64,000 nucleotides of DNA from Theodoxus fluviatilis (lineage: Eukaryota; Mollusca; Gastropoda; Cycloneritida; Neritidae): the NCBI GenBank assembly GCA_034096865.1, contig JAWQFJ010001795.1:143816-207815 (forward strand), written 5' to 3'. Shown here in pieces: positions 57,320 through 64,000 of this stretch. A model generated the notes under the pieces. It did no database searches and had not been told where the DNA came from. It saw only the letters and a list, made by a program, of their open reading frames with translations. The translations under genes were made by a program, and so were the position numbers. The stretch's first letter is position 1, and every line of letters starts with the position of its first letter.

Positions 57320-58418
57320 CCCATTGCTTACGCAGCGCAAGGACATGTTGCGATAACGCCAACACCCGTTGGCTACGTAGCGCAAGTACGTGTTGCGGTC
57401 GCCGTAATGCATTTTTCCTATCTCCGTGTCTGTTTCAAGGGAAGTAAATCGTACAGCTCTTTATTCTCTGTCCAGTGTGTGTTCGCTGGAGTTACCTTTT
57501 CTTTAGTATAGTCCCCGTGAGAAAGCTAGATGTAGTAGAAGCTACGCTCACCCTACGTCACGTTTTTGCGCTTGTCGACATGGCGTCGCGTTGGCGAAGT
57601 TGATCAAGCGGTGATGAAAATGACGAAGTATTAGAAGTGTGGATGGAAGAAGGGTCTGATATTGAAGATCTAGGTGGATATTGGACTTCTGAAGATCTTT
57701 ATGATTCTGATGCGGAAATAGTCCCAGTCAACGAGAATGAAGCGGTGGCTGACAGCGAAGACGAATCGATTTCGTGGCTGAAAGCGAAAACGAATTGACT
57801 TCATCGCCGTCGACGTCAGAAAGAGAGGAAGAGATAGAAACGGTTTTTACAGCAGACACAGACATCGATTCGGATGCAGAGGATGCCGAAAACCTTCTCT
57901 ACTCCTCCAATGAACTGTACCACACAAAAGAGGACTATGCTGAGTAGGGCGCCTTCTTTCTCTCAGGTCATTTGAGACTTTTCTTCTATTCAAACAGAGA
58001 CAGATTGCAGTGAGTAAGTGTATATTTTCTGATTTCCCCTCTCTGACTTGCTAAAAAAAATCATTTTCAAGCATTTTTTTATCCTGTAGTTATCAATATA
58101 GTTTGATGTGGAAATACTGATTTCAGAACTGTTGTGCAAAATTTATCTCGTGACTATTATTACAATACATTAGGTGTAAAAAAAAAGAAAATCAAAATTG
58201 CATGTACCTGGTGTTAAAAAACAAATTTCCCCAATTTTCTTACTGCATATTGTAACTATCCAGCACTTCAGCTAGAAAGTGCAAATGATTATCTTTCTTG
58301 TGGTACCAACCATTAAACAGTTAATCTAAATTTGGAATTTGTGTGATTTTTTTAAAACTTGCAAAAACACTGCGTACACAGGTAAAGTTCCTAATGCTAT
58401 CCCTGCGTAAGCAATGAG
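57320..58418 (+). mobile_element. Non-autonomous piggyBac derivative
   Basis: TTAA at 57316-57319 and 58419-58422. The ends are CCCATTGCTTACGCAGCG and, inverted, CTCATTGCTTACGCAGGG, so 16 of 18 bases match. A repeated CTTACGCAGCGCAAGGAC / GCTACGTAGCGCAAGTAC motif lies inside the left end. It carries an acidic N-terminal transposase fragment. It lies between the possible Staufen first exon and the divergent promoter. Confidence 0.88.
57580..57798 (+). pseudogene. Acidic N-terminal piggyBac fragment with early stop
   Basis: ATG at 57580 gives MASRWRS, then TGA (57601-57603), then an open acidic stretch (SSGDENDEVLEVWMEEGSDI, then EDLGGYWTSEDLYDSDAE) to a stop at 57796. EEGSDIE is shared in type with EEGSDAEE (37.3 kb) and SEGSDIEADS (39.2 kb). 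No catalytic part. The early stop parallels that of the fragment at 1.8 kb. Confidence 0.6.
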
Positions 58419-58893
58419 TTAATAGTTTTCAAACATGCACGTGACTTCCGTTTGAGCTGATGAAATAACTAATACCGAATTCGCCACAACATCTAATCAC
58501 AACAATCCTTACAACAACCGGGTGGTGCTGAAAAGGAATTTTGCTATGACTATTGTGCATCAACGGGGTAAGGTGTCATATAGTATGGAGCCGTGTCGGC
58601 CATGTCAGATGTCCTGCTACTCCATAACAATCGGACAATGACCGAGATTTGACCGATCGGGAAGGGTGCTCGTTTCTACATAGTTCATTTCAGGCTTGTG
58701 CAGCCAAACGCAACAGCTCCATTTACAGAAACATAATACGGCATCTTCAATCTACAATAACAACAGTTTAGCAATGAATACATTCTTCCATTCTCAATAC
58801 TGAACACATCAATCGTCATTTTGGAAGAAACCGTATCACTTGCACTAGTTGCAGGGAAAAATATAAAAATGAAAAAGTATCAAAGCACGACTT

Positions 58894-59312
58894 ACCAAAA
58901 AGATTAAGCTTTCTGACGAATAAATCCAATGTTCTTTGCAGCAAAGAAATCCAGAAGTTGTTATCCCAGAGAGAAGTGTTGAAAACCAGTGGCAAACAGT
59001 AAAGAAAATCGTCTGACTAACATGCCTCCATGTTGGTCAGTGCCCTACTGGTGATTAACGCACTTTCGAGAAATTGCGAGATCATTGACTATATATATAT
59101 ATTAAATTTTAATTACGGTGTCAAATCTTTTTCTATTATAAATTAATGATATATAATGTGATACAATTTAATTTTTACTTTCAAAAAGATTCCCCAGCAA
59201 CGCGATTCGTTTTAAGATGGCGTAGTTCCGCGGTTCGCAGAAGCCCCACTCGCTGCGTGCTACTCGTTGATCAGGAAAATTTCAACCTGCAGTCGCTGTA
59301 AATACTCCAGTC
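58894..59312. promoter_or_regulatory. Divergent promoter region of Staufen and the F-box gene
   Basis: On the minus strand a consensus donor (TTTTTG|GTAAGTC) at 58896/58895 ends a sequence without long open frame, a candidate 5' UTR exon of Staufen. On the plus strand the F-box gene's ATG is at 59313. The 400 bp between contain an AT-rich core (59084-59160) with moderately GC-rich flanks. No TATA box can be assigned with confidence. Start sites are inferred, not seen. Confidence 0.4.
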
Positions 59313-59405
59313 ATGTTCGCAAAAAAGTCAAACCAATCTATGATAGCAAAAAATCGTTTGAACAGTACGTGGACGCCCTTGAGCAACGAAGAAACGAATA
59401 ACAAA
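59313..59405 (+). CDS. FBXO16/ECT2L-like F-box gene, first coding exon
   Basis: ATG at 59313 opens 31 codons (MFAKKSNQSMIAKNRLN, then STWTPLSNEETNNK) ending at AACAAA|GTAAGT in phase 0. STWTPL followed by N, a short spacer and the (I/V)F(D/E)ERRAL..GKW block is the leader seen upstream of the F-box in FBXO16 and ECT2L. The next exon at 60586 supplies that block with the same spacing. The product is expected to be a substrate adaptor of SCF ubiquitin ligase. The F-box itself lies right of the window, so which paralogue this is stays open. Confidence 0.7.
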
Positions 59406-59561
59406 GTAAGTGGTCGCGCTGTCTTAGACTTGTTTAATCTTGATCAACAACAAATGAACGATAAAGGTATGTACAAAAATCTCCACATTTCTCACATTAA
59501 ACTGGGAATTCCATTCAAATGCATGTATAGAGTCAGGGCATACTTAGAATTGTGTTGAAAT

Positions 59562-59591
59562 GTGCGTGTGTGTGTGTGTGTGCGTGCGCGC

Positions 59592-59674
<83 letters not shown>
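59562..59674. repeat. GT then GA microsatellite
   Basis: A GT/GCGT tract (59562-59633) runs into a GA tract (59634-59674) in the first intron of the F-box gene. Reading frames across it are artefacts. Confidence 0.95.
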
Positions 59675-59677
<3 letters not shown>

Positions 59678-59821
59678 CTTTGCATAACACTTTTTGTTTA
59701 CACACATCATGGAAAATAGTCAAGAAGGAAGATGTATCTCCAACAAGTATAGAAATGTGGAACGATCACTTTGAGACTGTTGTCCAGAAAGGGCTGAGTG
59801 CACAATACAAGGGTCCCAGGT

Positions 59822-59959
59822 GAGGTAATTGGTGACGCTGCGACCAAGGTAGTGGAATTCCTTGACTAGCTGGACTTCCTCATTGTTGACATGCACTGAG
59901 GTGTAGGTTGTGGGTTTTCCAAAGTTGACTATGAGTTCCTTTGGCTTTGTCTTCTTCAT
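59822..59959 (-). pseudogene. Non-LTR reverse transcriptase fragment
   Basis: On the minus strand, KKTKPKELIVNFGKP, a short spacer with HVNNEEVQLV, and EFHYLGRSVTNYLTWDPCI correspond to the K-T-K-E-(M/L)(I/V)-V-x-F ... (V/F)..F.YLG..(I/V)...L.W block at the C-terminal side of many LINE reverse transcriptases. Only about 45 codons remain. It is a dead fragment. Confidence 0.65.
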
Positions 59960-60055
59960 GTGGAGATGGAGATGGCTGTCATTTCACTATTTGGAGAGAT
60001 AGTGAATTTTACTTGTGCTCTCAGCTAAGTCTTCATGTCAAAACTCACAGATAGA

Positions 60056-60250
60056 TCATGGGTAGAGGCTAAGAATGTGATTGTGGAGAATCAGGCTGGA
60101 ATTGGAAAAGATTACACCACTGTAGATATATATTTGTTTCTTCATTATATCATCCAACGTCATTTTTGGAGAAAAGGAAAAGTGTTTGCAGCCACTGTTG
60201 ATTTCTGTTAGGCTTTTGATGTAGTCCACAGGTCAACACTTTGGGAAATA
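60056..60250 (+). pseudogene. Second reverse transcriptase fragment, opposite strand
   Basis: On the plus strand, VEAKNVIVENQAGIGKDYTT, then VDIYLFLHYIIQRHF, and VFAATVDFC.AFDVVHRSTLWE (an in-frame TAG stands where Lys is usual) matches the QAGFRxGxST and F.DFxKAFD motif A of LINE reverse transcriptases. It lies on the opposite strand from the fragment at 59.8-60.0 kb, so the two come from separate insertions or an inversion. Confidence 0.65.
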
Positions 60251-60585
60251 AAATGTCAAGCACTTTTACAGCCCTCTATTGTGCTCTGATAATACTGCTC
60301 AATCTTATCAAGGGTTCTTTATGACAATATGCCAAAGTTGTAACCATGGAGACTTCTCACTTCTCATAAACTGCGTCACAGACCCTAGATAAAATTTCCT
60401 CCATAGCCTCGCACCGATAATCCCAAGTCTCCTCGACTTTTGCCTCTCTTTTTTTTTCCTTTTGTTTTGCCACTGGTTTGTAGCTCATTGGTTTTTTGGG
60501 GGTTTTTCCTTTTTCCTTTTCATATAGGTTTCTCATGCTTGCTTACATTGCTCATACTTTAAAATATTGAACTCTTATGTTTCAG

Positions 60586-60621
60586 ATCTTTGATGAAAGG
60601 CGGGCTCTTGTTGGGAAATGG
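60586..60621 (+). CDS. FBXO16/ECT2L-like gene, second coding exon (36 bp)
   Basis: A TTATGTTTCAG acceptor (60584-60585) is followed by 12 codons IFDERRALVGKW and a TGG|GTAAGT donor (60622-60623), phase 0 at both ends. Joined to the previous exon, the motif matches FBXO16, where FDKW-type sequence follows. The frame stays open past this donor to another GT near 60727, so a longer exon is possible, but the added residues do not resemble the family. Confidence 0.65.
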
Positions 60622-61094
60622 GTAAGTAAATGTGTTCATCTTGACATAATTTTGCTCAGTCTTGGTGCAAACATGACTTGGATGTCAGACCAGGCCTATA
60701 AGGATCATGTTGATTATGGTTATGAAGGTAAATAATTTGTTAGGGTAAACAATTTCATAAATCCACATTTAATGTGTTCTTCAAAATCCAATCCCAAGCT
60801 CCTGTGCTTGCAGATGATTGTCAAAATCTAAACTGAAAGTGAAAACATTCTAATAATAATTAATACTCATACTGTCCCCCCAAAAATGGCACAACTCTTC
60901 ACTTTTCTTACTGAACTACTTGTTCCAAATTTTGAACTACATAATGCGTTTCCCCCAAGATCCTTACTTGAATGGTCTGTGGAGTGAAACACTAAAAGGA
61001 GCATATGGGATTAAGCAGACAGCGAGATCAATACAGTGTGAGATTAAGCAGACAGTGAAATCAATACAGGAATGACAGCAAGAAGAGCAGAAAG

Positions 61095-62836
61095 GCAATG
61101 TTGGAGTTGGTACTAATGGAAGTTGTTTTGACTTGACAGTACGAGAAGTGGGCAGACAAAAAACACTGGAGCTAGTAGAAATGGAAGTTGTTTTGACTTG
61201 ACAGTACGAGAAGTGGACAGATAAGAGACACTGGAGCTAGTAGAAATGGAAGTTTTGACTTGACAGTATGAGGAGTGGACAGATAAGAGACACTGGAGCT
61301 AGTAGAAATGGAAGTTTTGACTTGACAGTATGAGGAGTGGACAGATAAGAGACACTGGAGCTAGTAGAAATGGAAGTTTTGACTTGACAGTATGAGGAGT
61401 GGACAGATAAGAGACACTGGAGCTAGTAGAAATGGAAGTTGTTTTGACTTGACAGTACGAGAAGTGGACAGATAAGAGACACTGGAGCTAGTAGAAATGG
61501 AAGTTTTGACTTGACAGTATGAGGAGTGGACAGATAAGAGACACTGGAGCTAGTAGAAATGGAAGTTTTGACTTGACAGTATGAGGAGTGGACAGATGAG
61601 AGACACTGGAGCTAGTAGAAATGGAAGTTGTTTTGACTTGACAGTATGAGGAGTGGACAGATAAGAGACACTGGAGCTAGTAGAAATGGAAGTTGTTTGA
61701 CTTGACAGTATGAGGAGTGGACAGATGAGAGACACTGGAGCTAGTAGAAATGGAAGTTGTTTTGACTTGACAGTATGAGGAGTGGACAGATAAGAGACAC
61801 TGGAGCTAGTAGAAATGGAAGTTGTTTTGACTTGACAGTATGAGGAGTGGACAGATGAGAGACACTGGAGCTAGTAGAAATGGAAGTTGTTTTGACTTGA
61901 CAGTACGAGAAGTGGACAGATAAGAGACACTGGAGCTAGTAGAAATGGAAGTTGTTTTGACTTGACAGTATGAGGAGTGGACAGATGAGAGACACTGGAG
62001 CTAGTAGAAATGGAAGTTTTGACTTGACAGTATGAGGAGTGGACAGATAAGAGACACTGGAGCTAGTAGAAATGGAAGTTGTTTTGACTTGACAGTATGA
62101 GGAGTGGACAGATAAGAGACACTGGAGCTAGTAGAAATGGAAGTTGTTTTGACTTGACAGTATGAGGAGTGGACAGATGAGAGACACTGGAGCTAGTAGA
62201 AATGGAAGTTGTTTGACTTGACAGTATGAGGAGTGGACAGATGAGAGACACTGGAGCTAGTAGAAATGGAAGTTGTTTGACTTGACAGTATGAGGAGTGG
62301 ACAGATGAGAGACACTGGAGCTAGTAGAAATGGAAGTTGTTTGACTTGACAGTATGAGGAGTGGACAGATAAGAGACACTGGAGCTAGTAGAAATGGAAG
62401 TTGTTTTGACTTGACAGTACGAGAAGTGGACAGATGAGAGACACTGGAGCTAGTAGAAATGGAAGTTGTTTTGACTTGACAGTATGAGGAGTGGACAGAT
62501 GAGAGACACTGGAGCTAGTAGAAATGGAAGTTGTTTTGACTTGACAGTATGAGGAGTGGACAGATGAGAGACACTGGAGCTAGTAGAAATGGAAGTTTTG
62601 ACTTGACAGTATGAGGAGTGGACAGATAAGAGACACTGGAGCTAGTAGAAATGGAAGTTTTGACTTGACAGTATGAGGAGTGGACAGATGAGAGACACTG
62701 GAGCTAGTAGAAATGGAAGTTGTTTTGACTTGACAGTATAAGGAGTGGACAGATGAGAGACACTGGAGCTAGTAGAAATGGAAGTTGTTTTGACTTGACA
62801 GTATAAGAAGTGAACAGACAAAAAACACTGGACCTA
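61095..62836. repeat. 62-65-bp minisatellite, left block
   Basis: About 27 units of GAGTGGACAGATAAGAGACA, CTGGAGCTAGTAGAAATGGA and AGTTGTTTTGACTTGACAGT plus ATGAG (65 bp). Shorter variants have GTTTGACTT (64) or lack GTT (62). Variant types are interspersed, which suggests repeated unequal exchange. It lies in the second intron of the F-box gene. Confidence 0.95.
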
Positions 62837-62840
62837 GTAG

Positions 62841-63592
62841 AACCCAAACACCGGTGGTAAGTGAAAGTCGCTTTAACACAGGGCGAGCACAGACGCAAAT
62901 TTTCGACTTACAACTGAACTGTTGTGTGATTGTTTTATGCCTGAAGAAGACTTGTAAGTCGAAAATTTGCTGTTACGGACAGGCTAACTGGGCCTTGGGT
63001 TTGCCTAGCCTGCACAAGTGAAAATAAACAAGAAAACACAAACACCAGCACAGAGTTACAGAGTCGTGTATTCGAACACAAACAAACTCAACTGCCCGTC
63101 CCACACCAGGACTCACAGGTGCTGACGTGCGGCCCCCGCCGGCACTCAGACTTCAAACACTAAAGCTCCAGCGGCCCCCCGCCGACAGTCTTCATACAGG
63201 CCCCCGCCCGGAAAGCTCCACTTCTCCGCTGTCCAAAGAACCCTGAAAAAAACCACATACTCACTCATCCGTTCCTTCACAATCAATCATCATACATCCG
63301 CGGTATTTACAATATAGAAGGATACAGATAAAATAAGCACTCACCCGTCACCCTGGGGTTCATTCGCTCGAGTGTCGTATCCAGCTTTCACTCGGCAAAT
63401 ATACAATCAATCAGATCATTCGCTCACCCGTGAACACTCCTCAGTCACTACGTCACCCACTCATGCTAAAAATAATCCCAGTCAAAACCTAACCACGTGC
63501 ACACCACCATTCGCCACATTCGATTCGTAACATTTGCGTCTGTGTTTGCCCTGTGTTAAAGCGACTTTCACTTACCGCCGGTGTTTGGGTTC
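62841..63592. mobile_element. Foldback MITE carrying a solo LTR
   Basis: The left arm AACCCAAACACCGGTGGTAA, then GTGAAAGTCGCTTTAACACA, matches the inverse of the right arm with few changes over more than 60 bp. With the solo LTR removed, the pairing continues through GACGCAAATTTTCGACTTAC, so the original element was about 190 bp and nearly all hairpin. The inverted match may extend to 62837 and 63595 (GTAGAACCC). About 38 bp of unrelated sequence (63595-63632) separate it from the array on the right. Confidence 0.8.
62971..63532. repeat. Solo LTR, 562 bp
   Basis: It begins TGTTACGGACAGG and ends ATTCGTAACA, with inverted TGTTACG ends, and is flanked by TTTGC on both sides (62966-62970 and 63533-63537). 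TG..CA termini, a 5-bp duplication and no internal coding mark it as a solo LTR. The TGTTACGG end resembles that of the Gypsy LTR at 28 kb, but the bodies differ. An AATAAA is present at about 63023. Confidence 0.85.
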
Positions 63593-63632
63593 TACTTTAT
63601 GCGTCGCCTGCAGTCCAAGGAATTTAGTAAGA

Positions 63633-64000
63633 CTGGACCTAGTAGAAATGGAAGTTTTGACTTGACAGTATGAGGAGCAGACAGATAAGAGACACTGGAG
63701 CTAGTAGAAATGGAAGTTTTGACTTGACAGTATGAGGAGCAGACAGATAAGAGACACTGGAGCTAGTAGAAATGGAAGTTTTGACTTGACAGTATGAGGA
63801 GCAGACAGATAAGAGACACTGGAGCTAGTAGAAATGGAAGTTGTTTTGACTTGACAGTATGAGGAGTGGACAGATGAGAGACACTGGAGCTAGTAGAAAT
63901 GGAAGTTGTTTGACTTGACAGTATGAGGAGTGGACAGATGAGAGACACTGGAGCTAGTAGAAATGGAAGTTTTGACTTGACAGTATGAGGAGTGGACAGA
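63633..64000. repeat. 62-65-bp minisatellite, right block (runs off window)
   Basis: Same unit as 61095-62836, here with AGGAGCAGACAGATAAGAG in the first three units. The array was therefore interrupted by the MITE and its passengers and continues past 64000. Confidence 0.93.

Noticed and set aside
1..64000. tRNA or rRNA genes
   Set aside because: Apart from the degenerate SINE head at 6.67 kb I see no sequence with paired A and B boxes and a cloverleaf, and no rRNA-like stretch.

Overview
The window is animal nuclear DNA: split genes with GT/AG introns, a Staufen-type gene, Ty3/Gypsy and piggyBac elements, a tRNA-derived SINE and many minisatellites. The repeat style (AGGTCA-rich repeats, large intronic minisatellites, many TTAA elements) suggests a mollusc, perhaps a gastropod. 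That is inference from style only.

Most of the window, about 1-57.3 kb, is one gene on the minus strand: a Staufen homologue, a double-stranded-RNA-binding protein that acts in mRNA localisation, translation and decay. I place seven well supported coding exons (56.8, 49.6, 25.2, 21.1, 11.9, 6.4 and 4.9 kb), a terminal partial exon at the left edge, and a possible first coding exon at 57.2 kb. Splice sites and codon phases agree at every junction. The exons give a Pro/Gln/Ser-rich N-terminus, dsRBD1 (two exons), dsRBD2 (two exons), dsRBD3 (two exons) and the lead into dsRBD4. A second gene starts divergently on the plus strand at 59.3 kb and resembles the N-terminus of FBXO16/ECT2L-type F-box proteins. 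The two seem to share a promoter region at about 58.9-59.3 kb.

The introns hold nearly everything else. There are about a dozen minisatellites, with units of 15, 19/20, 27, 28, 33 (two families), 41, 52, 53, 58, 61 and 62-65 bp. A young full-length Gypsy element (27997-34668) is inserted in the 19-bp array. An almost intact piggyBac (40615-43663) has its C-terminus put out of frame at a CA repeat. At least three well-bounded non-autonomous piggyBac derivatives, plus partial ones, keep only an acidic N-terminal transposase fragment. Three members of an unclassified TIR transposon family (TAGGTRGYRGCAG ends, 7-bp target duplications) are present; two of them contain minisatellites. There are also three copies of an AGGTCA-rich dispersed repeat, a nested set of minisatellite, foldback MITE and solo LTR at 61-64 kb, and LINE fragments.

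A 10-N gap at 43991-44000 separates two copies of the same 935-bp sequence, which is most likely an assembly error rather than biology.
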